Numbered from the stretch's first letter, positions 28,001 to 39,100 are shown. The stretch is 64,000 nt of DNA from Symbiodinium natans (GCA_905221605.1 CAJNDS010002619.1:186001-250000), one strand, 5' to 3'. Made by a program: numbers and translations. Notes: a model not told the origin generated them from the letters alone.

Positions 28001-28625
28001 GGACAGCGACCTGCTGCGGGACCTGGCGGGCGGCTGCTGCCACGAGCTCACGGAGAACCGCCGCTCGGACGAGCGCATCTTCCGGTTCATCAGCTGGCTT
28101 CGGGTGGGCGAGCCCGAGGAGGTGCCCCTGGCCGAGGCCGTGAGGGTGGCGCGCCGCGAGTTCCCGCGGCCGCCGGGCACGCACCCCGACGTGTGCCTGG
28201 TGCTCTCGCACGTGCACCGTGTGCAGGTCAACGAGCGGGAGAACAAGCGCCTGGCGCCCGCGGACGCTGTCGTGATCGAGCACCAGGCGCCGGGCGCGCC
28301 CACGACCAACGCCCCGCAGAAGATGCGAGTTTGGCCCGGACTGCGGCTGGTGGGCGCCGGCGGCAAGGTGGCCAAAGGCACCTTTGTGCGGGTGGCCGAG
28401 GTGGGTGCGGAGCGCGTCGCGCTGGACGGCGGGCAGCAGTTCACCCACGCGGAGCTGCTGCGGCATACGCGGCTGTGCCACGCCATCACCTACGCGAGCT
28501 GCCAGGGGCTGACGCTCCGCGGCCGGGTGTGGCTGCTGGACGCGGGCACGCAGCACTTCAACCTGCGGCACCTCGACGTCGGGGCCAGCCGAGCTACTAG
28601 CTCCGATCTGTTGAGCGTGCTGTAA
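25062..28625 (+). pseudogene. HNH + PolB-like polymerase + SF1 helicase fusion, copy 1 (nonsense)
   Basis: Viral replication protein of 1187 codons with one in-frame TAG (27075-27077, codon 672); otherwise open. Domain order: N-terminal region (1-230, unassigned); a region with GITPEEIRKFCVWRGAPMLF and HAFFYKNAR (~300-345), seen in my view as exonuclease-like; an HNH/zinc module, CKLCG (487) ... FDHVVPVS ... CHECHRLKT; polymerase palm, with VDVVRCRKNGL (~578) as motif A region, KLSVNALIGLW (691) matching motif B Kx3NSxYG, and KTDCLG (786) at the DTDS position; then an SF1 helicase of RecD/Pif1 style with GLPGTGKT (865), IEEVTQMD and GDFRQLP (958) and a C-terminal TYASCQGLTLRG. The polymerase assignment is from motif spacing and is less sure than HNH and helicase. 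Copy 2 has TGC at the stop. Confidence 0.78.
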
Positions 28626-28639
28626 GCAGACGCCAACGT

Positions 28640-29010
28640 GAGCTCTACATGAGTTGAACATGAGTCCACATGAGCTCTACATGAGTTGAACGTGAGTCCA
28701 CATGAGCTCTACATGAGTTGAACATGAGTCCACATGAGCTCTACATGAGTTGAACGTGAGTCCACATGAGCTCTACATGAGTTGAACATGAGTCCACATG
28801 AGCTCTACATGAGTTGAACATGAGTCCACATGAGCTCTACATGAGTTGAACATGAGTGCACATGAGCTGTACATGAGTTGAACATGAATTCATGAGTTCT
28901 ACATGAGTTGAACATGAGTCCACATGAGTTCTACATGAGTTGAACATGATTCCACATGAGTTGAACATGAGTTATACATGAGTTGTGCAAGAGCTTTACA
29001 TGAGTTCATG
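28640..29010 (+). repeat. 32-bp minisatellite with CATGAG core
   Basis: About 370 bases starting 15 bases after the helicase stop. The 32-bp unit is made of related half-units ACATGAGCTCTACATGAG and TTGAACATGAGTCC. The motif CATGAG occurs about 30 times, all on this strand. Units decay toward the right end. The second copy is at 39675-40045. Confidence 0.92.
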
Positions 29011-29513
29011 AGTAGCAAGCGATGCGGTCACGGAGTTCGCACCCTTGCAACGTGCGGCCGTGCGTTGACACGTTTTTGCGGTTTTTCGTAGTGCTTGAAG
29101 TGGATGTGCGTGTTTTCATGTCCCCCGGTTTTGTCGTGTTTTTGGCATGATTTTGGCATGACTCATGGCTGCGCATGGCATGTTTTGCAGGAGTTGTTCT
29201 GGTTTTGACAACAGATACATAGCAAAAACTAGTGTTGACAGGCAGGGCCATCAGTGTTGCAAGTGCTAATTGTTTTGTCTGGGTCTTGTGCAAGGAGAGA
29301 GATGCTTGCCATGCATCCTTCTGGATCTCGCTGTCCTGGCAGGCGATATCGTGTGTCCTTTGTCAACGCACTCTGCGTGTGGCACCCAGATACTTCTGAA
29401 CCAGCAGCCAAACCGAAGATAACAGAAGGGAGTCGTGGATCATTGCTCCTTTGATTTCATTCAGTCGCATCTGCTCGAGCCTTCTTGAGGACAGCTGTAG
29501 GACGAGCGCAGCC
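29011..29513 (+). other. Spacer before Crinkler-like gene
   Basis: About 500 bases, T/G-rich with TTTTGGCATGA repeats near 29140. No coding signal recognised. Likely upstream region of the gene that starts at 29514. Confidence 0.4.
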
Positions 29514-32500
29514 ATGGCAAGGACTCCAGCGTCGTGCAAGATTGGTCGCGTGCTGGTGCTGCTGGCGTTGTTTTGGGCGTGTCAGCCAGGGCCTAAGACA
29601 GGCGCTGCTCAGCCAGTGTTAGAAAGGATCCTGAGCAGCTTCAGGCAAACCGTGCAGACAGTGCGGGCTGCTGTTGTCCGGGCCGTGCCATGTGCAAGGC
29701 GGGATGCGACAGCATGGAGTGGCGAAGAGCATCAAGTCATAAAGCCAAGCGAGGCATCTTGTGGGCGCGTGGGCACGTAAGCCGCTCATTGCACGCAGAG
29801 CGAGCAAGGCTGGCAAAACTGAGAATAAAGTGGTAAGCTCATCCGGAGAAGTTCAGGCTGATGTCCAACCTGGTGAAGCTGACGACAAAGAAGATGATAA
29901 GGCAGGAATGGTTTGTCGGTTCGGAGTGACACCCCTGCTTTGCTGTAAGGTGAGCCAGCTGGCCAAACAACACGATGCGGTTCAGAGCTACAAGGCAAAT
30001 GAGGTGCCTTGCGTCGTTCTTATGTCGTTCCCTTTGGTCCTGCCCTGGCTTTCTCTGAAGCGTCTCTTGTAGGTGACTGGATGGGTTCGAGACTTTGACC
30101 CCAAGGTCGGAGATGACGAGCGTTGTGCCTGCTTGCGGTATTCAATGCGCCAACGTGCTCCGAGGACATCAGCGAGTTTGCGGGTCAAGAGTACGCCGGG
30201 AAGGACCTGCTGGCGATGGGCGTGGCAGAGCTCGACAACCTCGAGTTGGCAAAAGGGCCACGGAGGCGCCTGATAGAGAGCATCAAGAAGCTGCAAGCGG
30301 CGGCCGCCGCTTGACTTTCAGCTGTGCCGTTGCTTCCGGGCAGCCTAGCCGCAGTCTTGGAGCAACCTGAGGCCATTAGACAACCCAAACTGAAGCTTCG
30401 CAATGCAGGCACTGACGATGAGGCCCGGGGTCTTCGGAGCGTAGATGGATGTCCACAGCACGGGTTGCTCCTGCACAGGGTCGGATCAAGATGGTCGGCG
30501 GCGGCCTCGGAGCTGTGGGAAAGTTAGCCAAATGTGGCGGGGACGGCGCTGGCAGGTGACATGCTGTCGGCGCTGGTCGAGCTGCAGCTGAAGGACAAAG
30601 ACCTCTTGCAAGCAGACGCTCGCCCACGTTGTGTTTTGGAGGGTGCCTGCCGTTCAGGGTCCCTGTTTGACTTTCTTTTGGCAACCTAGAAAGCCGAGGC
30701 CATCGATGTAATCAAGAAGCAGCTCGAAAAGCTACAGGACGACCAGGCCAGGCTGTTCATTGAAGTTGTCGCCATAGCACGGGTTGCTCCTGCACAGGGT
30801 CGGATCAAGATGGTCGGCGGCGGCCTCGGAGCTGTGGGAAAGTTAGCCAGATGTGACGGGGACGGCGCTGGCAGGTGACATGCTGTCGGCGCTGGTCGAG
30901 CTGGATGCAAACAGTGTGATGAGTTCAGCTCTTCAGGATGTGGATGTCACATCGGTCGCTCGGCCGCACGCTGTATGTCCTTGCCGATCGCCGTCTGAGC
31001 TGTGCCGCCTGGCCCAGGTGTTGGAGCAGGCCTGCAACGCAACCAGGAGTGATGTGAAGAGCTACGGGCCAAAGCAAGTAGCTGCATGGACTGCGGCAAA
31101 ACTGGTTTCTGCCAAGTACGACGCTGCGGCGATCCAACAGGCCAGGGGTGCAAATTTCGTTTGTGCCAGCCATTCTTTTTCCTGGTTTGGCACTTGCGAA
31201 GCTGTCTGAGATATCCTTCAGTTTGTCACTGTGTGCACTTTCGTTTGTTTGAGGCGCTTGGAGTGCTGAAGACGAGCGGCCCTACCCTGCTGAACATCAC
31301 AAGCCAAGATCTCCAGCGCTGGGGGCTAGATGATCGCAGCATCGAAAAGACCGTGCTCGAGGCGGTTCAATCCTTAAGTGACCCTTCGGCCACTTTGGCA
31401 TGCGCTAGTCACGCTTCTTTTGGCGGGCCTGTTTTGCTCAGTGTCACGTCAATTGGCATCTTTCATGGCAGCCCGTGCGCTGAAAGGCGTTGACATTTCG
31501 TGACCTCGTGAACGACGAGGCGAAGGTCCAGTACAACTATCAAAACAAGGTGTGGGTATATGGCCGTCCGACAAGTTTCCCCCCATGTGGCTACGTCCCA
31601 GACGCGCAGATGCTGAAGATAAGCATCAATGGCACGCATAGCTCAGAGATTCTGTTTATGAACTCCGAAGGCAAGAGTTGTATCCCAACCTTCCACGGAG
31701 AAAGTGGCAGTGGAAAGACTTTGCTAGCTGTGATGAAGCCGGCTATCCTACTGCAAGCCGATCAAGGCGATACTGTTCGGGTGTTCACTATGACCGTCAG
31801 TGCCGAGGAGGTGCAAGAGATCAGCCAAGCCCAAAGCAAAGATGATCGCGATGACCGGTGCAAAGCCAAGGTCATGAACACATTCAAGAAGTGCATCAAG
31901 TCGGCTTTGGGAGACCCAGGGGGTATTGTTACTCAATGGTTTCTTGGCACGCAGTGAGATGTTAGTGCCTAGGATTCAGGTTCTGAGACGTATCTGCTCC
32001 ATACCTGGCCGTACCTGAAGCTAAGGCTGGAGCACCCTGATCCAGACGATCTTGGCAATGTGGTATTTGTAATCGATGAGATTGGAACATGCCTCGATTT
32101 TGCACGTGGAGTGGCGGCGCAACAAGAGGACATATACAAGCACATGCAGCAGTTTTGCAAAAATAAGAGCCAATTGGTCATGGCAGGCACTGCAGGTGCA
32201 GGCACTGTGGCATATCAGCCATCTGTGGAAGTGTCGACAAAGCCAGAGCAAGTTTGCCTAGTCTTCGTCGGCAGCGTGAAAGACGCAACCTTCGGGCGTG
32301 CCCTATGTGAAGCAATGCTCCCCCTTGAAACTTGTGCAGTGAGATACGACGACTTGATGGAGGTCAAATCTATGAAGGCATATCTCAGCAACGCACGGAC
32401 TGCAGTCTTGTTAGTGGAGGAGGTCGCGCGATGGGTGAACAAGAAACCCGCAAACGTTGCAAAAGAGACCGTGCGTGACGCATGGAAGCGTAGTCCTCAT

Positions 32501-33685
32501 TTGACAAGCTATTTGGTGCCGAGCAAGTACAGAATGCTCAATGGCCTGCAGAGCGTGACGTGCATCCGTGATCATGCCGATTGCGCTTTGAAGCTGCTGA
32601 TGCACCCTTCGCTTCTGGAAAGCAAAGATATTCCAGAACCTGAAGTTGCCAGGAGGTGTGTGACACTAGGACTCGTGGCTATTCCAGATTCTCAACAAGC
32701 TGCAGCAATCCACGCCCCCACCGGCAGCAAGTCATATTTCTCAACAACCACTTTCGACTCCTCTGAGGCTCTGAAGCAGATGCTGCTTGCTGCATTCGAA
32801 GTTCCGGCCATTCTTCCAAAGGACGGACTGTCACTGGAACTCGTGGTGGCCGAGGCCCAGAGGCGCTTCTCAGAAGTGCTGACAGGCAATCGAGCTACCC
32901 TGAAGCATCTGCCGTATGCTATGCCTCCAGTGGACAATCAGGATATGGAAGGCATTCCAGAGAATACATTCGTGGAGATTCTTGATGCGCTTGCTTCCCA
33001 GCAAACAGTCGTGCTGGTCAACGGACCCAGTGCGCAGGGAGCTGACATCATCCTGCTTCGAGCGGCTCAGCATACCAAGAATTGCACGGCCACGAAGCCT
33101 TTTGTTCGCTTCGTGCAGGTTAAGAACCAGAATCGTGCGGCGAACCAGACGGATGTCGTGAGAACATTGGGAGTTGCAGCAAAGGCAAACGCATCCCAGA
33201 GCAAATTTCAGAAACCTAACCCATGGTCTGCGATGGTACTGAATTGGTTCTGCCGGGTGGTGAGCGAGAAGAATTGCAAGAACTTGACACGGCACTTTGG
33301 ACAGGTGCGAGAACTGAAAGGCAAACCTCGAGAGATGGACGTGGATGTGGAGCTTGTTCTCCTCGAAAGAGTGACGACTCAAAAGGCACCTCCATCGTTA
33401 CAGAAGCCGAGATTTTTAAAAGAATGCCCTACCTTCAAGCTGCAGAGTTTGGAGCACCTGGCTCCATTTCCGACACAACTGCCGTCTAGTACGGCGAAAG
33501 CATATGGGCAGAAAAAGGCCAACCGCCGGAAAACTCCAGTGCATTGCAGCTCATGCGCTGGTTGTTTGCCTTGTGTGAATGCTGGAAGGGTACTGCGTCG
33601 TGAACGTTTCCGCCTGGCATTCAGGTGGACTGGAGCATCGGGAGTGGTTTGCTCTACCCCAAACAATATCCCCGGTATCAAGTGA
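29514..33685 (+). CDS. SAM-domain + P-loop NTPase + PD-(D/E)xK nuclease (Crinkler/RHS-like), copy 1
   Basis: Multi-exon gene. It starts MARTPASCKIGRVLVLLALFW, a signal-like N-terminus. Exons then encode a SAM-like domain (30160-30310, SEDISEFAGQEYAGKDLLAM ... RRLIESIKKL), helical modules (AEAIDVIKKQLEKLQDDQAR), and a second SAM split by a probable GC-AG intron (31141-31253; ...LVSAKYDAAAIQQ / ALGVLKTSGPTLLNITSQDL...). Next come an NTPase with Walker A GESGSGKT and Walker B VVFVIDEIG, and a nuclease-like end with GADIILLRA and RFVQVKNQ, the D...QxK core of REase-fold enzymes. It ends with a Cys-rich tail (CSSCAGCLPC). Another GC-AG intron is 30612-30689. TGA (31955) and TAG (31970) lie in frame between Walker A and B and are also in copy 2, so either a tiny intron or an old lesion exists. 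Family assignment (NTPase + REase, as in Crinkler/RHS proteins) is from these motifs. Confidence 0.65.
30458..30903 (+). repeat. 319-bp exon-containing tandem module, copy 1 (two units, second partial)
   Basis: Starts GCACGGGTTGCTCC at 30458 and again at 30777, exactly 319 bp apart; the second unit diverges after 30903. Each unit includes the end of one coding block (GRIKMVGGGLGAVGKLA), a block LAGDMLSALVEL, a 78-bp GC-AG intron and the block KAEAIDVIKKQLEKLQDD. The duplication multiplies a helical linker between SAM domains. Unit 2 of the large duplication carries one more module. Confidence 0.85.
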
Positions 33686-34016
33686 GTGCGTTGTCCACTG
33701 GGGAGGGGTGTAGGAGTTCCTACAGGAGTAGGGTCGAGAATTTGAGCCCGTGGCTACAAGCCCACGCCGTTTAGCCCCTAGAAACTCCTCCAACACACCC
33801 TCTCAGGTCCCTATTCATCAACCTCGCTCGCTGGGAGATTGTCGCTGGGTGGAGCCTGGGAAGTATGAAGTGGATGATCCTGACCGTTGCCCCTAAATCC
33901 ACTTCCCAGGTATCGAAGTGCAGACTGTGTGCGAGCCGTGTTCCTGCATGTTTTTTGGCATGTTTTATTGTTTTGTACTTGCTCCGAGCTGAGGAGCTGC
34001 GTGGCTCATCCGGCTC
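33686..34016 (+). other. Region 3' of Crinkler-like gene with imperfect hairpin
   Basis: GGGGTGTAGGAGTTCC near 33706 pairs imperfectly with AAACTCCTCCAACACACCC near 33781-33800, giving a stem of about 20 bp around an ~70-base loop. A second short repeat, CTGGGAAGTATGAAGTGGAT versus ATCCACTTCCCAGGTATCGAAG, lies at 33855-33920. It could be a 3' processing structure or a small transposon relic. No gene seen. Confidence 0.4.
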
Positions 34017-34790
34017 ACTAGATGCTCATCTGCGCCTGCTGATGCTCATCAGCCTGCAGGCCCTCCAGTCTGGCCTCCAGGCCCAGCTCCAGTTCTGGCG
34101 GGTCTGGGTTGAACCCAACAAAGTCCCATGGCAGAGCTCCCACAATGGGGGTTGCAGGCCCCTTTTGCTTGGTGGTATAGTTTTTGTGCCCGCTGATGCT
34201 CATCTGCCCGCCCGCTGATGCTCATCCGCCCGCCCACTGATGCTCATCTGCCCTCCCGCTGATGCTCATCTGCCCGCCGTGCCCGCGGATGCTCATTTGG
34301 CCCACCGGCTGATGGCACGCAAGCCCCCGCAGGCCGCCCGGATTTCACGGACTGCCCGGCAGATGCGGCCGACTGATGCTCATTGATGCCCGCCCGCTGA
34401 TGCTCACCGCCCTCGGAGACTCGCCCCACCGTCGCTCCCGCCACCTCGTGTGGAATTTGGGCTCATGCTGGGCTCATGCTGGGCTCATGTTGGACTCATC
34501 TGGGCTCATGCTGGACTCATGTTGGACTCATCTGGGCTCATGCTGGGCTCATGCTGGGCTCATGTTGGGCTCATCTAGGCTCATCCTGCCGGCTGGTGCA
34601 TCTGACCCCGCCCGCAGCCCGCCCGCCGATGCTCGACGCACCATGCTGGGCTCATGTGGGACTCATGCTGGGGTCATGTGTGACTCATCTGGGCTCATGC
34701 TGGGCTCATGTGGGACTCATCTGGGCTCATGTGGGACTCATCTGGGCGCATGTGGGACTCATGGGCTCATGCTGGGCTCATGTTTGGACA
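34017..34790 (+). repeat. GATGCTCAT and GGGCTCATG minisatellites
   Basis: Two adjoining low-order arrays. From 34017 to about 34410, CTGATGCTCATC units are separated by GCCCGCCCG spacers. From 34458 to 34790, TGGGCTCATGC/TGGACTCATGT units of 11-12 bp carry about 16 CTCATG motifs. CTCATG is the reverse complement of the CATGAG core of the array at 28640-29010, so the arrays flanking the Crinkler-like gene face each other. Repeated at 45371-46144. Confidence 0.85.
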
Positions 34791-34917
34791 GGAGGAGGGC
34801 GCTGGCAAGTCTCCACAGAGCTCCTTTACCAAGATTGCCAAGGCCGAGGCTGGCAAGTTCCGCGCAGCATCCTGCCGCACTCAAACCCTCGCAACACTGC
34901 CAGGTTGCTAAAAATCC

Positions 34918-35490
34918 CAGACTCTCTCTTCTATAGCATTCCCCAGACCCCTCTGAAGGCTGTGTACAGACAGCCTGAATGAAAGTGAGCAGCATCACAT
35001 CTTTCATTCGATGGCGCTCAAGACTTCAGAAATGCTGCCACGGAGCTGTGGGGCCGCAGTTCTGCAGCAAGCAAAATCGCGCTTTAGAGCAGTTTTGGGG
35101 TGAGCGTTCCGACGAAAATGCCTCAAGGAGCAAGATTCTAGGGGGGTCCCCTTCCCATTTTTTTTTCCTCTTCTTTATTTTGTCCCTTCTGTTTTTTCTT
35201 TGCTTAATTTCCATGTCTTTTTTGTTTGTTTCTGTTTTTTCTCTTCTCTTCCTTTCCCTTCCCCTTGACCCCCCTAGAATCGCGACGAAGAGGCATTCTC
35301 ATTGCGAGCACCCAAAACTGCTCTAAAGCGCGATTTTGCTTGCTGCAGAACTGCGGCCCCACAGCTCCGTGGCAGCATTTCTGAAGTCTTGAGCGCCATC
35401 GAATGAAAGATGTGATGCTGCTCACTTTCATTCAGGCTGTCTGTACACAGCCTTCAGAGGGGTCTGGGGAATGCTATAGAAGAGAGAGAC
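34918..35490. mobile_element. Foldback (long inverted repeat) element, copy 1
   Basis: About 570 bp with near-perfect inverted arms of roughly 190-230 bp. The left arm begins CTCTCTCTTCTATAGCATTC and the right arm ends GAATGCTATAGAAGAGAGAG. The centre is a ~100-base polypyrimidine tract (35155-35265). There is no coding sequence. Structure fits a foldback transposon or MITE; no clear target duplication was seen. The arms become imperfect toward the centre (GACGAAAATGCCTC versus GAGAATGCCTC). Confidence 0.8.
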
Positions 35491-35600
35491 AGCACCAAGC
35501 ACACCTACGCCTCCAGGCTGTCCCAGAGGGGGCCGCTGCCTACGTGTAGGGTTCCAAGCAAAGCCAAACCTTTAGCTCCGGACTCCCACCCCTTCTACAG

Positions 35601-35980
35601 AGTCCGTCGAGCAGCACTTCAAGGTTGTGGAAAAGGAGCTGGCGTCCAAGCTCGTGGCCAAGTCGGGCAGGGACCCCAAAGTGTTCGGCCGCAGCCTCTC
35701 GCCCGCCGAGCTGGAGGCGCGGCTGCAATCGTGCCTCAAGACCAGCCAGCGGGGCACCCCTTTCCTGAAGACCAAGCTCAACTGGGACAGGGTGCGCTTC
35801 TGGGACACGGAAGGATACCCGCTGCAGGAGCCGGGCGACCTTGCGGGCCGCAGCGCTAGGGTGCGCCTCGAGCTGCGCCAGGTGTGGGTGATGAATCCCC
35901 AGTGCGGCCTGCTGCTGGAGGTCACCGACCTGCAGCTGCAGGAGAGCGAGCCGGCCAAGGTCGAGTGCTCCTTCGGCTGA
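35601..35980 (+). pseudogene. Truncated copy of small viral protein
   Basis: Second copy of the gene at 24296-24868, lacking the first ~64 codons because the duplication starts inside it. The frame is open to the same stop (ECSFG). An internal ATG at 35627-35629 (GTG/ATG region, MEKELASKLVAKSGRD) could start a 117-residue product, but promoter and N-terminus are missing. Confidence 0.8.
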
Positions 35981-36173
35981 CCGCTGTCTAGAAGAAAGGG
36001 TGGCGGGCGCCCGCAGCACAGGCCTGCCCCCAAAGGCCCCCCGCGGCAGGGGCAGCTTACAGCAGCCGCCGAATTCGTTTCTGAGACATCAGCCACCCCC
36101 CCGCTAATTCGTTTTCGGACCCGAAATCTGCTCGGACGGATTTTTTTTTGCCGGACCAGAAAGAATAAAAGGA

Positions 36174-39100
36174 ATGAGTTGGGCGCAACAGCGCGAGCAG
36201 ATCCGCCGTGCGGCCGAAGCCGGGGTCAGGCCAAGGGCCTCGGCGCTAGGCTCCCAGATTCTGCCCCTCCGCGGGCAGGGCGGCCAGTCCGCCCAGCTCA
36301 CGCGCCCAAACGGCGCCCTGACGCGAGCCGGGCAGCTGTACTACCAACTTGCAGGCCGCCGGCCGCCGAGCCGTCAGTTCGACGAGTCGCAGCCGCTGAT
36401 CCGCGAGGGCGCCTCCGATTACATCCTGCTGCGCAGCGGCGTGAAGAAGCTGGCGCGCACATTGGCGCCGGACGGCAACTACCACCTTACGAAGCTGGGC
36501 AAGGCCTTCTTCAAGGAGAAGTACACGGAGTGGCTGGCCCACGTGCCGGTGCGGATCCGCGGCCGCCGCAAGAACGGCCGGGCCTACGAGCGGCTGGATT
36601 ACCTGCCCATGACCTCGCTGAACGTCGGGCTGCAAAGGCAGAACGACGGACTGTCGGAAGGGCAGGTGGCCCGCAACGTCAAGCAGGCGGTGCTGTCAAG
36701 GCTGGGCGACCCCTCGGAGGACGACGTGATCATGGAGCTCTCGGAGGAGGTCTACCACCTCGACGGGTCGCGGGAGTGGACGCTGAGCTCGCAGACCACG
36801 CAGCACGTCGACAACCGCACGCTGGTGGAAACGAGCCTGCGGCAGCCGCTCGGTGCCCTGCGCGAGGTCTCTTACCAGCTCTTCGAGGGCGACGAGATCC
36901 TGGCCTCGGCCTTCGAGCAGCGGGACGACAAGCTCTGCGCGGCCCGGCAGCTGGCGGAGCTGCTGCGGCTGCCGCTGGAGGAGGTGCTCTCCGACTTCGA
37001 CACCATCTGCGACCGCGGCTGGCAGGAGCGGGGCATCACGCCCGAGGAGATCCGCAAGTTCTGCGTCTGGCGGGGCGCGCCGATGCTCTTCGTGAACTGC
37101 CAGGGGCAGCTCCTGGACTCTTACCAGCCGGCCGTGAAGGAGGCGCGCGCCGTGGCCTTCACGGCCTGGCAGGGGCACGCCTTCTTCTACAAGAACGCTC
37201 GCAGCGTCTTCCAGTGCGACGACGCGGAGCGCCTGCGGCCCCGCTTCCGGTCGGAGCGGCGGGAGTCCACGGTGCCCGAGTTCGGCGCATGGCGAGAGTG
37301 GGACGGCGAGCTCCGCGCAGGTCACTTCTGGACGCGGGACCTGCGGGCGGCGCGGGGCGCGCTGCTGGCCGTGGGGCACTGCCGCAGGGTGGCCATGCGC
37401 AGCCTCTGCGAGTGGCGCAGCCTGCGACTGCGGGCGGGCGAGGCGGACTGCGTCATCTGCGAGCTGCCCGAGGATGCCGAGGTGCTGCAGGCGTGGACGG
37501 AGCGCTTCGGGCTGAAGTACCGCGGCCAGAGGCTGGCCGGCGCCACCAACGAGGTCTTCTTGCATCTGCTCCGGGCGCAGCGCGAGGTGCCGCAGCAGCG
37601 GGAGCAGATCTTGGCCTCCCAGGGCGGCGCCTGCAAACTGTGTGGCGCGCCCATCGCGCTCTGCGCCTGCGAGTTCGACCACGTGGTGCCGGTGAGCACC
37701 GCCTTCCGCGGGCAGATCCAGGAGTTCCAGGCGCTCTGCCACGAGTGCCACCGGCTCAAGACCAGCCTGGAGAATTCGCACGCGACTGCGCTGGAGAGGG
37801 AACGAGGACCGGGTCTGCTGGGGCGTGGATGTGGTGCGCTGCCGCAAGAACGGGCTGGCCAACGCGCGCTTCCCTCTGCCAGTGTTCTGCCCACTGGATT
37901 CGGTGCAGGAGGCGCGGGAGGGCTGCCTGGCGGACTTGACCTATGTCAGGCTGCGGAAGGACGGGCGCGTGGCTTTGCTGAGCCGGCTGCCGTACGTGGG
38001 CGAGGGCTGGTACGCCAAGCCGGCGTGCGCCCACATGCTGGAGGCCGGCGTTGCGACGTGGCAGGACTTCCTCTGGAGCCTGGACGCCACCGCGCACGTG
38101 GACCCGAGCTGCCTTGCCTGGGCGCTTCGCAAGATGGAGCAGGCCTGGCCCGAGGAGCACCTGGCCAAGCTGAGCGTCAATGCTTTGATCGGCCTGTGGG
38201 CGCGCAACGTGGACCTCGTCTACCTGATGCGCACCTCGAACAACCAGCTCGATGGCCACGGTTGCCAGTACCGACAGACCTTCGTGGACGCGGCCGGCAA
38301 AACGCACTGGGACCACATCTTCGTGACGCAGCTCTACAGCAACGCCTCGCACCGGCCCGCCTGGGACTTCGTCATGGCGGCGGAGTACTGCGCCGTGGCC
38401 CGCATTCGACAGATGCTGGCGGAGGTGCCGATGCGCTACCTCAAGTTCCTGAAAACCGACTGCCTGGGCTTGCAGGACCTGCCCAAGAAGTACTGGCCTG
38501 CGGTGGAGCGGCTCACGCGCCTGCGCCACCCCGACGGCACGCCGGTCTACAGGTGTGAGCAGGTCGAGCAGCTGCGGGGGCGCCACTTCGAGCCGGAGAT
38601 CCAGGCTGGACCGCCGCAGCGCCGCGGCTGGGAGCAAGTGGACGACCCGCTGGCCCACTGCCTGCAGGGGCGCAGCCTGCTGCTCACCGGGCTGCCCGGC
38701 ACGGGGAAGACGCACCTCGCGAGGCGCATCGTGGAGCAGCTGCGGGAGGCCGGCGACGTGGTGCAGCTGGTCTCGAAGACCCACTGCGCGGCGCAGAACT
38801 TGGGCTTGGGGGCTCAGACTGCCGACCACTGGGTGCGTCGCACGGTGCGCAACGGCCGCTGCCAGCTTGACTGGCTGGTGATCGAGGAAGTCACGCAGAT
38901 GGACACGGGGCTCTGGGCCGACGTGGCCTGCGTGGCGCTGGATCGCGGCGTGCGCTTCCTGCTCATGGGCGATTTCCGGCAGCTGCCGGCGGTGCTCGAC
39001 AGCTTTGCCGGGGCCCGCGTGGAGCGGCCGCTGAAGGACAGCGACCTGCTGCGGGACCTGGCGGGCGGCTGCTGCCACGAGCTCACGGAGAACCGCCGCT

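Larger units (their letters stand above)
24489..35600 (+). repeat. Tandem duplication, unit 1 (11112 bp)
   Basis: First of two head-to-tail units. It begins AGTCCGTCGAG inside the small viral gene and ends CCTTCTACAG. Unit 2 starts directly with the same AGTCCGTCGAG. The unit joins viral replication genes, the Crinkler-like gene, minisatellites and a foldback element. Length agrees exactly with unit 2 after correcting for a 77-bp deletion and an extra 319-bp module, so there are no other net indels. Confidence 0.95.

Noticed and set aside
25794-28661. 955-codon minus-strand ORF (and 37756-39696)
   Set aside because: It is antisense to the polymerase-helicase gene, with His/Gln/Pro-rich low-information sequence; openness results from GC-rich codon bias of the real gene.
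28640-29010. Possible CRISPR array (regular ~32-bp repeats)
   Set aside because: Repeats are contiguous without unique spacers, there are no cas genes and the setting is eukaryotic; it is a minisatellite.
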